Below, piece by piece: positions 9,542 through 17,418 of a stretch of 64,000 nucleotides of DNA (its first letter is position 1; each line of letters starts with the position of its first letter). The position numbers were made by a program, and so were the translations under genes. The stretch spans positions 1,550,001 through 1,614,000 of the forward strand of contig OY969087.1 of the NCBI GenBank assembly GCA_963697525.1, read 5' to 3'. This DNA is from Bradymonas sp963697525 (GTDB lineage Bacteria; Myxococcota_A; Bradymonadia; Bradymonadales; Bradymonadaceae). Below the pieces are notes generated by a model, which saw only the letters and a list, made by a program, of their open reading frames with translations, did no database searches and was not told the DNA's origin.

Positions 9542-10645
9542 ATGGCGATCACCCCACGAACGATCTTCACCAGTCCCGCATCCGCCACGGTCGCCACCGT
9601 GTCGCTGCTTGCTTTTTCAGCGATCGGCACGTTGGCCTACAAGGTCGCCCACGACAACGCGCAGACCACGAGGCAGGTCTATTTTCAATACCATCCCACC
9701 GAGTCCTGCAGCGGGATTCGCGAGGTGCTCGGCCAGGACAAGTCGTCGTGGTCGGAGACCGACTGGATGGTGTACGCGAGTTGCTACGAGAATAAGAACA
9801 ACTCGCGCATGGCCGCCACGGTCGCCTCGCAGGGCCTGCAGTATTACCCGGACAGCGAGCCGCTGTACAATATGGAGGGCTACCACGAGATCGTGCTCGG
9901 CGAGTACGCCCGGGCGGTGCATACCCTGGAGAAGGGGCTTCGCAACGTGGGCAATCCCTCCAACGGCGTCATGGAAAATAACCTGGCCTGGGCGGGCCTG
10001 TGGGTGCCGCGTGAGATGAGCCGCGAGCGTGCTCGCGTGCTCTACCAGCGCGCCCTGCAGCACAGCCCGGAGTCGTGCGAGACGCTGCACACCGGCCTGT
10101 GGGTCGAGTATGCCATCGCCCGCGAGTCGCGCGGCGTGGAGAAATACCAGGCGCTCAAAAACTTCCTCTCCCTGCGCCACCGCTACGAGCCGTGCGAGGG
10201 CCGCATCGACAGCGGCGACTGGAAGACCCTGGTCGAGGTCGTCGGTGCCAGCGTCATGTTCCAGGACGTCGACCAGAACCTCAACGTGCCCAACACCGTG
10301 GCCAACTCCGACGAGCCCACCGGCACCCACGACCTGTTGAGGGTCACCCAGAAGCTGCGCGAGAACTACCGCGGCGTGTCCATCAACGCGCTGTGCCGCG
10401 AGGCGATGCCGCTGGCGACCACCCAGCATATGTGTGAGGACGCCGTGGGCAAGGCCGTCCACACCCTGCGCGCCGCCGAGCAGGAGGGTGTCGACTTCGA
10501 CAGCCACGCCACCGAGCGCAGCGACGCCGACACCACGGTGCACTTCACCGTTCGCCGGCTGCATCACGCCATCGACAAGAGCGACGATAGCAGCAGCAAG
10601 GCTGCCGGCGGCGGTGGAGATCGGGAGTATATCCTGACCTACTGA
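9542..10645 (+). CDS. membrane-anchored TPR-like protein
   Basis: 367 residues. A hydrophobic segment at about residues 15-32 (TVATVSLLAFSAIGTLAYKV) looks like an uncleaved signal anchor, leaving the bulk in the periplasm. The centre has TPR-like helices (AATVASQGLQYYPDSEPLYN, GEYARAVHTLEKGLRNVG, ARVLYQRALQHSPESCETL). Several cysteines (SCSGIRE, ASCYEN, SCETL, PCEGR) could form disulfides. The gene stands alone, preceded by about 150 non-coding bases and followed by a strong terminator. Function unknown. Confidence 0.75.
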   Translation: MAITPRTIFTSPASATVATVSLLAFSAIGTLAYKVAHDNAQTTRQVYFQYHPTESCSGIREVLGQDKSSWSETDWMVYASCYENKNNSRMAATVASQGLQYYPDSEPLYNMEGYHEIVLGEYARAVHTLEKGLRNVGNPSNGVMENNLAWAGLWVPREMSRERARVLYQRALQHSPESCETLHTGLWVEYAIARESRGVEKYQALKNFLSLRHRYEPCEGRIDSGDWKTLVEVVGASVMFQDVDQNLNVPNTVANSDEPTGTHDLLRVTQKLRENYRGVSINALCREAMPLATTQHMCEDAVGKAVHTLRAAEQEGVDFDSHATERSDADTTVHFTVRRLHHAIDKSDDSSSKAAGGGGDREYILTY

Positions 10646-10670
10646 TCGCCCACACGGCCTCGACAACCCA

Positions 10671-10705
10671 AGAGAGCGACGGTTTTGCCGTCGCTCTCTT
10701 TTTTT
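10671..10705 (+). terminator. Rho-independent terminator
   Basis: A 12-bp perfect GC-rich stem (10671-10682 pairing with 10688-10699), 5-base loop, and a run of seven T at 10699-10705. It lies 26 bases after the TPR-like gene stop. It also argues against any kinase start upstream of 10705. Confidence 0.93.
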
Positions 10706-10828
10706 GTCGTTGAGACTGCGCGAAACTCGCCAAATACTCGCGTTTGCGCCGCAGATCGTGTAATGCTGGACGTGCCTCTTCCACGCTGCTGCTTTCTGGG
10801 CTCATCTCGTATCGGTGGAGCTCGATTC

Positions 10829-12034
10829 GTGACGACTCGGCCACAAGCCAACACGCCTCGCCGTGGCACCAAGCCGCTGGACGCGCCGCAGACCCTGGTG
10901 GGCCGCGTGCTCGACGGGCGCTTTCGGCTCGCCGAGGTGCTCAGCCGCGGGGGCATGGGCATTGTGTTCGAGGCGACCCAGCTAAGCGTCAAGCGCAAGA
11001 TCGCCGTCAAGATCTTGCGGCCGACGCTGTCCAACGAGGCCGACCTGGTCCAGCGCTTCTCCCAGGAGATCGAGGTCGTCGCCTCGCTGTCCCACCCCAA
11101 TATCGTCTCGTTGATCGACGCCGGGCGCGACGCCGGGGGGCTGACCTACCTGGCCATGGAGTTCGTCGAGGGCAAGACCTTCCGCGAGGCGCTCAAACGC
11201 GGGGAGCTCAGCCTGCCGGAGATCTTGGAGGTGCTCATCCAGACGTGCGACGCGCTGATGGAGGCGCACGCCTGCGGGATCATCCACCGGGATTTGAAGT
11301 TCGACAATATCATGTTGTCGCGCCACCAGGACGCGCACCTGCACATCAAGATCTTGGACTTCGGGGTGGCCAAGCTCTTGTCGAAGAACCTCGAGCTGAC
11401 GCGAAGTGGCCAGGTGCCGGGCACGCCCGGGATCATCGCCCCCGAGCTCATCGACGAGCAGCCGCCCACGCCCAAGAGCGACCTGTATAGCCTGGGGGTC
11501 TTGCTGTACACGGCGCTGGCCGGCGAGGCGCCGTTTACCGCCGGAAACGACCTCGAGCTGATGCGCGCGCATAAATTCGACGAGGTGCCGCGCATCGAAG
11601 AAATGGTCAGCCCGACGGTGCCCCGAGAGCTGCTCGATCTGACGTACGCCCTGCTCGAAAAGGCGCCCCAGCGCCGCCCGGAGCACGCCCGGGAGGTGCG
11701 CGATCGCCTGGAGGTCATCGCCCGCAGGCTTCGCCGCGAGGGCATGCTGGACATCTACAGCCCGGGGATGGGCGACTATGACATCGCCCAACGCGCGGCC
11801 AGCGAGCAATTCTTCGACAAGAAGCTCGACCTCGAGACCGGCGAGTGGGAGGCGATGACGCCGCCCGACGAGCCGTCGGCCATCGAGCGGTTCGTGCGCG
11901 CGTTTTTCGGCGACGAGCCCGTCGTCGCGCCCACCACCGTGGTGGTCGTGTTGGCGGTGCTGCTGTTCTTCTTGGTCATGGCCATTCTGTACATGATCGC
12001 GCCCGATTTGCTCGGGCCCGTCACCCACAAATAG
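10829..12034 (+). CDS. eukaryote-type serine/threonine protein kinase with C-terminal membrane anchor
   Basis: I start at GTG 10829 (401 residues), which has GGTGGAG 8 bases upstream; the longest open frame would begin inside the preceding terminator. Kinase motifs in order: glycine loop LSRGGMGIVFEA, AVKILRP lysine, HRDLKFDNIML catalytic loop, DFGVAKLL, and GTPGIIAPEL where most homologues have GTP-Y-APE. The domain ends near residue 300. A single hydrophobic helix at about 370-392 (VVVVLAVLLFFLVMAILYMI) places the kinase in the cytoplasm with almost no extracytoplasmic sensor, so its input is probably intracellular. Family members phosphorylate Ser/Thr on signalling proteins such as FHA partners; two FHA proteins are encoded in this window. 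Confidence 0.9.
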   Translation: MTTRPQANTPRRGTKPLDAPQTLVGRVLDGRFRLAEVLSRGGMGIVFEATQLSVKRKIAVKILRPTLSNEADLVQRFSQEIEVVASLSHPNIVSLIDAGRDAGGLTYLAMEFVEGKTFREALKRGELSLPEILEVLIQTCDALMEAHACGIIHRDLKFDNIMLSRHQDAHLHIKILDFGVAKLLSKNLELTRSGQVPGTPGIIAPELIDEQPPTPKSDLYSLGVLLYTALAGEAPFTAGNDLELMRAHKFDEVPRIEEMVSPTVPRELLDLTYALLEKAPQRRPEHAREVRDRLEVIARRLRREGMLDIYSPGMGDYDIAQRAASEQFFDKKLDLETGEWEAMTPPDEPSAIERFVRAFFGDEPVVAPTTVVVVLAVLLFFLVMAILYMIAPDLLGPVTHK

Positions 12035-12037
12035 ACG

Positions 12038-12805
12038 CTATTGGAGGCCCAGGCGCCCCAGGATGCGTCGCGGGCGGTTGACCAGCTCGCGCACCTGGGC
12101 GACGCGGCGCGACAGCCCGTGCCCGACGATCCAGCGATGCAGGTGGCTGGCCGAGTCGTCGGTGCGCACGGTGCGGTAGTCGACCACCCGGGAGTAGCCG
12201 CGCGCGAGGGGCGCGTCGAGCTCGGTGATGGCGCGGCCCGGGCGCAGCACCAGCCGGTAGCCGGCGCGGCGGGCCTCTTCGAGCACGAGGCCGTCGACGG
12301 CGGCGCCCAGCGTCGACGGGGTGGGGATGAGCGTGCGCACCGGGTAGCCGGCCAGCTCGGAGAGGCGCCGGCGGCTGTCGAGGAGTTCGTGGCGAAGCTC
12401 CTCGAGGGGAAGGCCGACCAGCGCGCGCCCGCTGACGCCGCGGCTGGCGACGACGATGCCGTGGCCGGTCAGCAGTGGCGCGTCGATGGCGCGAAGGTAG
12501 CCGGGCGCGCCGACGTCGGCGCACGAGCAGGCGACCAGCGAGGCGAAGCTCGCCGCGGCCAGCGCGTCCGCCCACTGGGCGACGCTGTCCAGGCGGGTGT
12601 CGCCGAGCACCAGCAGCGCGGCGCGCTCGACGCCGCCGAGCAGTAACTTTCCGCGAAGCAGCGACAGCACCGCCGGCGAGTGCACCTGGGCCTGGTCGAG
12701 GCGCTCGACGAGCGCGCTGAGGGTGGGCGCGCTCATCCCGTCGCGCGATTTGCCCGGCGCCTGGGCGAACAGATGGGGCACGTATGCGGTGGGAAGTTGG
12801 GCCAT
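12038..12805 (-). CDS. degenerate polysaccharide-deacetylase-like protein
   Basis: 255 residues, convergent with the kinase gene with only 3 bases between stops. Segments such as LSELAGYPVRTLIPTPSTLG and VLEEARRAGYRLVL follow the pattern of NodB/polysaccharide deacetylase strands 3-5. However, the metal-binding TFDDG motif is replaced (LVLGDTRLDSV) and the HSxxH histidines are absent (PLEELRHELLDSRRRL). If the fold assignment is right it is probably a non-catalytic or repurposed member. No signal peptide is evident. The start at 12805 is uncertain; ATG 12736 is an alternative. Confidence 0.55.
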   Translation of the reverse strand: MAQLPTAYVPHLFAQAPGKSRDGMSAPTLSALVERLDQAQVHSPAVLSLLRGKLLLGGVERAALLVLGDTRLDSVAQWADALAAASFASLVACSCADVGAPGYLRAIDAPLLTGHGIVVASRGVSGRALVGLPLEELRHELLDSRRRLSELAGYPVRTLIPTPSTLGAAVDGLVLEEARRAGYRLVLRPGRAITELDAPLARGYSRVVDYRTVRTDDSASHLHRWIVGHGLSRRVAQVRELVNRPRRILGRLGLQ

Positions 12806-12976
12806 GATCGCTGGAGCTGCTGGATGTTGGTCGAAACGGCCTGGGTAAGGTAGGTGCGAAGGTCTCGATTGCCAAGACCGAGAAGGTGTTCAATATTGCA
12901 TCAACGTGGTTCGACACCGCCCCCATCGATGCTCGCCGGCGATCGAGCGCCCGCTACCCCCATAAGGAGAAGACGC

Positions 12977-15583
12977 GTGGAACTGACCCGCTACGAATTG
13001 GACAACGGAATGACCGTGCTGCTTCACCGATCGACGGCCGCCCCGGTGGTCGCCTGCAACGTATGGGTGGGCGTGGGAAGCGCCGACGAGGAGCCGCGTG
13101 AGGCCGGCCTGGCTCACGTGCACGAGCATATGTTGTTCAAGGGCACCGCCAAGCGTCAGGTCGGCGAGATCGCCCGCGAGGTCGAGGCCAGCGGCGGCCA
13201 CATCAACGCGTTCACCTCCTTCGATCAGACCTGCTATTACGTGGTCATGAGCAGCCGGTACTTCGAGACCGGCCTGGATATCTTGGCCGACGCGGTCCAA
13301 AACTCCTCGTTCGACGCCGACGAGCTCGAGCGCGAATTGGAGGTCATCCAGGAGGAGATCAAGCGCGGGCGCGACAACCCGGCGCGCGAGGCGAGCTTGA
13401 AGCTGTTCGAGACGGCCTATGTCGAGCATCCCTACCGGCTGCCGGTCATCGGCACCAGCGAGTCGGTCGACTCCTTCGAGCGCCAGGACATCCTGGACTT
13501 TTACGCCAAGCATTACGTGCCCCAGAATATGGCGCTGGTGCTGGTGGGGGACTTCGAGATCGACCACGCCAAGGCCCTGGTCGACGAGTATTTCGGCGAG
13601 TTTCAACACGGCGGTGAGCGCACGCTGCACGAGCGCCACGCCGAGCCCGAGCAAGACGACTTTCGCGGCTGGGCGGGCAGCGCCGACATCAACCAGGCCC
13701 ACCTGCGGGTGGGCTTCCACATCCCCCACGCCACCCACGAGGACATCCCCGCGCTGGATTTGCTGGGGGCGATCTTGGGCTACGGGGACTCCTCGCACCT
13801 CTTCCAGACGATCCAGCGCGAGCAGCAGTTGGTCAGCTCGATCTATGCGGGCGCCTACACGCCCAAGGACGCCGGGCTGTTCATGGTCTCGGGGCAATAC
13901 CAACTGCCCGAGCAGGGACGCTCGGACGTCGACGTGCTCGGCGCGATCATGCGCGAGGTCTTTCGCTTCGGCTACGTGCGCCCCAGCCACGTCGATCTGG
14001 AGCGCGCCCGCACGATGATCGAGAGCCAGGAGATCTACAGCAAGCAGACCGTCGAGGGGCTGGCGATGAAGCTGGGCCGCTACCAGATGGTCACCGGCGA
14101 CCCGACCTACGAGCAGAAGTATTACGCCGCGCTGGCGGAGGTGACCCCGGAGGACGTGCGCCGCGCCGCCCAAAAATACCTGACGCCGCACAACTGCACG
14201 GTGGTGTTGTCGCACCCCGAGGTCCACGGCGAGCTCGACGTCGACGACCTCGAGCAGACCACGCGTCAAGCCTTCGAGGTGGTGCGCTCCGAGCAGGTCA
14301 GCGAGGCGATCGCGCTCGACGAGGAAGGGTTTACACGCCTGGAGCTGCCCGACGGGCCCCTGCTGGTCATTCAGGAAGATCACAGCGTGGAGACATTCTC
14401 GGCGCGCGCGCTGTGCCTGGGCGGGCTGCGCTACGAGTCGGCCCAAAACAACGGCATTACCAGCCTGATGAGCGAGCTGGTCGACAAGGGCACCTCCCAG
14501 ATGACCGCCGAGGAGATCGCCCACCGGGTCGAGTCGATGGCCGGCTCCATCAGCGGGCTGGGCGGGCGCAACTCCTTCGGGCTGTCCGTGAGCGGGCTGA
14601 GCCAATTTTTCGAGCAGAGTTTTGCTCTCTTCGCCGACTGCCTGCTCGACTCGACCATCCCCGACGAGGAGTTCGAGCGCGAGCAGCGCCTGCAGCTCGA
14701 GCATATCCGCACCCGTCGCGACAAGCTCGGCGCGGTCAACTACGAGCAGTTCGCCCGGGCGTTCTTCGCCCCCCACCCCTACGGCATGCCCACCGAGGGG
14801 AGCGAGGAGACGATCGCCGGGCTGAGCGCCGCCGACGTGCGCGCCTACTACAAGCGGTTGGTCAACCCGCTCGAGATGGTCGTGGTGGTCGTCGGCGACG
14901 TCGACGCCGAGCTCGTCGCCCAGCTCGCCGAGCGCTACTTCGTCGGCCACGACGCCGCCGAGCCCATGCGCCCCCAGATCCCCGAGGCCAAGACCCCCGA
15001 GGCGACGCGCCTGGTGGTCAGCGACCTGGAAAAGGAGCAGGCCCACATCATCGCCGGCTTCGAGACCCCGCCGCTGGTCTCCGACGACAAATACCCGCTG
15101 GAGGTGCTGTACGCGATCTTGAGCGGGCAGGGCGGCCGGCTGTTCTACGAGCTTCGCGACAAGCAGAGCCTGGCGTACAGCGTGGGCGCGCGTATCGTCT
15201 TCGGCCTCGACGTCAGCGCGTTCATCATCACCATCGGCACCAGCCCCGAGAAGATCGAGCAGGCCGTGCAGGGGATCCGCGCCCAGATCGACCGGCTGCA
15301 CCAGGCCACGATCACCGACGAGGAAGTCGAGCGCGCCAAGCGCTACCTGGCCGGCAGCCACGATATCGGCCTGCAGAAGAACTCGGCGCGCTCGCTGACC
15401 GTCGGCCTCGACGAGCTGTACGGGCTGGGCTACAAGCGCTCGCTGGGCTTCGGCGAGCGCATCGAGGCGGTCGTCGTCGACGACGTCCAGCGCGTCGTCG
15501 ACCGCTACCTCGACCCCGAGCGCATGCTGGTGTCGATCGTCAAACCCGAGAGCGTCGACGTACCCGACGACCTGCTGGCTTGA
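12977..15583 (+). CDS. M16 family zinc protease (insulinase/pitrilysin type), double-domain
   Basis: GTG 12977 is chosen because AAGGAG precedes it by 7 bases and the conserved fold begins at once (ELTRYELDNGMTVLLH). 868 residues. The inverted zinc motif HxxEH is HVHEH at residues 47-51, with the distal glutamate in LEVIQEEIKRG (about 126-127), so the N-terminal half is catalytically equipped. A second M16 half (about residue 440 onward, GGLRYESAQNNGITSLMSEL) lacks HxxEH, as usual for the non-catalytic half that closes the clamshell. No signal peptide is visible, suggesting a cytoplasmic or unconventionally exported peptidase for small peptides. Confidence 0.92.
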   Translation: MELTRYELDNGMTVLLHRSTAAPVVACNVWVGVGSADEEPREAGLAHVHEHMLFKGTAKRQVGEIAREVEASGGHINAFTSFDQTCYYVVMSSRYFETGLDILADAVQNSSFDADELERELEVIQEEIKRGRDNPAREASLKLFETAYVEHPYRLPVIGTSESVDSFERQDILDFYAKHYVPQNMALVLVGDFEIDHAKALVDEYFGEFQHGGERTLHERHAEPEQDDFRGWAGSADINQAHLRVGFHIPHATHEDIPALDLLGAILGYGDSSHLFQTIQREQQLVSSIYAGAYTPKDAGLFMVSGQYQLPEQGRSDVDVLGAIMREVFRFGYVRPSHVDLERARTMIESQEIYSKQTVEGLAMKLGRYQMVTGDPTYEQKYYAALAEVTPEDVRRAAQKYLTPHNCTVVLSHPEVHGELDVDDLEQTTRQAFEVVRSEQVSEAIALDEEGFTRLELPDGPLLVIQEDHSVETFSARALCLGGLRYESAQNNGITSLMSELVDKGTSQMTAEEIAHRVESMAGSISGLGGRNSFGLSVSGLSQFFEQSFALFADCLLDSTIPDEEFEREQRLQLEHIRTRRDKLGAVNYEQFARAFFAPHPYGMPTEGSEETIAGLSAADVRAYYKRLVNPLEMVVVVVGDVDAELVAQLAERYFVGHDAAEPMRPQIPEAKTPEATRLVVSDLEKEQAHIIAGFETPPLVSDDKYPLEVLYAILSGQGGRLFYELRDKQSLAYSVGARIVFGLDVSAFIITIGTSPEKIEQAVQGIRAQIDRLHQATITDEEVERAKRYLAGSHDIGLQKNSARSLTVGLDELYGLGYKRSLGFGERIEAVVVDDVQRVVDRYLDPERMLVSIVKPESVDVPDDLLA

Positions 15584-15589
15584 GGCTTA

Positions 15590-15633
15590 GCGCGCTTTGC
15601 GCGGGGTTGGCGCCAAGCCCCGCGCAAAGCGCG
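15590..15633. repeat. GCGCGCTTTGCGCG-type palindromic repeat, possible terminator
   Basis: Six bases after the M16 stop, a 17-bp arm (GCGCGCTTTGCGCGGGG) pairs with its inverted copy, extended by TTGGCG/CGCCAAG around one bulge. No T tract follows. The same core occurs twice at 23289-23330, so it is an interspersed palindrome rather than a gene-specific terminator. Confidence 0.75.
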
Positions 15634-16061
15634 CCAACTGGAGTAACCGTACTCCGACTGGAGCACCGCCTATCCACGCCCCCCCGCAGTTTCACACCGC
15701 ACAAACCTCTCCACACCCGCGAAGCGCGGTGCAGAACCGCGAACCGACCGGCAGGTCAGTGGTGGCTTCGTTCTTGCATCTGTGACGCCACCGACGCAGG
15801 CCACCCGCAGTAGCTCGGACGGCTGCGAAAACTTGCGCCGCCACCGGGTTCCACTACAGTGGCCCGAGGCGCCTACACCATCTTGACGCAGTGGGTTCGC
15901 TGTGCGATTGTCCGCAGCTTTTGTGCAGCATCACACGGCCCGGTGGTTGTCGACACGCATTTCGACGGCTGGCGGGTCCACCCCGAATCCGGGTAAATAG
16001 TGGCTGTTTGCTATTGCGTGAGGCAGCGCCAAAGATTCGGCCGGATAGTATTGAGGACTGT
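15634..16061. other. intergenic region before hisC
   Basis: About 430 bases without a convincing gene. The hisC frame is open through 15891, but that leader is Cys/Arg-rich and has no ribosome-binding site at its first ATG, so I treat it as untranslated. The hisC promoter must lie here; no confident boxes seen. Confidence 0.5.
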
Positions 16062-17231
16062 ATGTCTAACTTGAATTACAAGCTTCGCAAGGAGATCGTT
16101 GCGCCCTCCTCGGATGCTTCGCCGACGCTGCGCGAGGTCCCGGGTCGACGGGCAATCGAAGTTGCTCCTGCCGTGCGCAAGCTGACCCCTTATGAGGCGG
16201 TGACCAGCCAGGCGGCCATCGAGGCGCGCCCCGACGGCGAGACCACCTTCAAGCTCGACTGGAACGAGGCGACCATCGCCCCGAGCCCGCGGGTCAACGA
16301 AGCCATCCAGGCGTATTTGAGCGGGCACCGCAAGTTGAACTGGTACCCGCAGCTCGGCAGCAGCGATCTGGTGGAGGCGCTGACCGCCTACACCGGCCTG
16401 TCGCGCGAGTACCTGTTGGCGACCAACGGCAGCGACGACGCTCTGCAGTTGATCTGCAATACCTTCTTGTCCGAAGGCGACCATGTCGTCGCGCCCGTGC
16501 CGACGTACAATCACTTCCTGGTCTTCGCCCAGTCGCGCGGCGCCACCATCACCAAGGTGCAGGGCGAGACGCCCTTCGACGAGAATATCGAGGGCATTCA
16601 CCAGGCGATGTCGGAGACCACCCGCATCCTGTACCTGGTCAGCCCCAACAACCCCACCGGGATGGTGCTCGACCCCGACGACGTCGAGGAGCTGTGCCAG
16701 AAGTACCCGCGCACGCTGATCATCCTGGACGAGGCCTACTTCGAGTTCGCCCAGGTCACCGGCATCGACCTGGTACGCGACTACCCCAACCTCATCGTCA
16801 CGCGCACCTTCTCCAAGGCGTTTGGCCTGGCGGGGCTTCGCGTGGGCTACTTGGCCGCCGATCCCGACATCGTCGAGGGGTTGAGCCGGATCTACAACCC
16901 CAAGAGCGTCAACGCGCTCGGCCAGGTGGGCGCGATCGCCGCGCTGAGCGACCTGGACTACCTCAACGCCTTTCTGGCCGAGGTGGAGGCCTCCAAGGAG
17001 TTGCTGCGCGAGTTCTTCGCCGCCAAGAACGCCGAGGCGTACGTCACCCCGGCGAACTTCGTGGTGGTGCGCGTGCCCAATATCAGCGACACGCTCGGCC
17101 AGTTGGAGGCGCGCGGCGTGTACGTGCGCGACCGCTCGAGCTATCCCGGCCTCGAGGGCTGCCTGCGCATGAGCGTCGGCACCGTCGAGCAGACCGAACG
17201 ACTCATCGAGCGCCTCGAAGAGGTCTTCTAG
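16062..17231 (+). CDS. hisC: histidinol-phosphate aminotransferase-like PLP enzyme
   Basis: ATG 16062, preceded by TTGAGGA, gives 389 residues. It is a fold-type I aminotransferase: LVSPNNPTGMVL, LDEAYFEFA, and the PLP-binding Lys252 in TRTFSKAFGLAGLRVGY, a pattern typical of HisC. HisC transfers the amino group from glutamate to imidazole-acetol phosphate in histidine synthesis. No other his genes are nearby, so related roles (aromatic or phenylalanine aminotransferase, or a CobD-like enzyme) cannot be excluded. A strong terminator follows directly. Confidence 0.82.
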   Translation: MSNLNYKLRKEIVAPSSDASPTLREVPGRRAIEVAPAVRKLTPYEAVTSQAAIEARPDGETTFKLDWNEATIAPSPRVNEAIQAYLSGHRKLNWYPQLGSSDLVEALTAYTGLSREYLLATNGSDDALQLICNTFLSEGDHVVAPVPTYNHFLVFAQSRGATITKVQGETPFDENIEGIHQAMSETTRILYLVSPNNPTGMVLDPDDVEELCQKYPRTLIILDEAYFEFAQVTGIDLVRDYPNLIVTRTFSKAFGLAGLRVGYLAADPDIVEGLSRIYNPKSVNALGQVGAIAALSDLDYLNAFLAEVEASKELLREFFAAKNAEAYVTPANFVVVRVPNISDTLGQLEARGVYVRDRSSYPGLEGCLRMSVGTVEQTERLIERLEEVF

Positions 17232-17256
17232 GCCTCGACGATCACCGACGGATTTG

Positions 17257-17292
17257 AAAGCGGCGGCTCCCACCCGGGACCGCCGCTTTTTT
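17257..17292 (+). terminator. Rho-independent terminator after hisC
   Basis: A 10-bp stem AAAGCGGCGG (17257-17266) pairs with CCGCCGCTTT (17280-17289), with an inner TCCC/GGGA extension, followed by a T run to 17292. It lies 25 bases after the hisC stop. Confidence 0.92.
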
Positions 17293-17316
17293 CGCGCCCT
17301 CCGCGCGCCCAGCCCG

Positions 17317-17341
17317 ATGCAGGCTGGCAGCCTGCGCTCCA
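17317..17341. repeat. 25-bp interspersed palindromic repeat, copy 1
   Basis: This 25-base element (core GCAGGCTGGCAGCCTGC) is the exact reverse complement of 51067-51091 and differs by one base from 51036-51060. It contains its own near-palindrome. It lies between the hisC terminator and the next gene. Confidence 0.85.
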
Positions 17342-17418
17342 GCACATTCGTTTTTGAATATTTCATGGTGTACGCTGTCAAAGTCCATGAAACGCGAACT
17401 TTTGCATGGAGAAGACCC

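Noticed and set aside
10685..10828. Upstream 48-codon extension of the Ser/Thr kinase
   Set aside because: The first start lies inside the preceding Rho-independent terminator, and the GTG at 10829 has a proper ribosome-binding site.
12890..15361. 823-codon minus-strand open frame opposite the M16 protease
   Set aside because: A shadow of the M16 coding strand; Ala/Val/Leu/Gly/Asp-biased composition with no recognisable domain.
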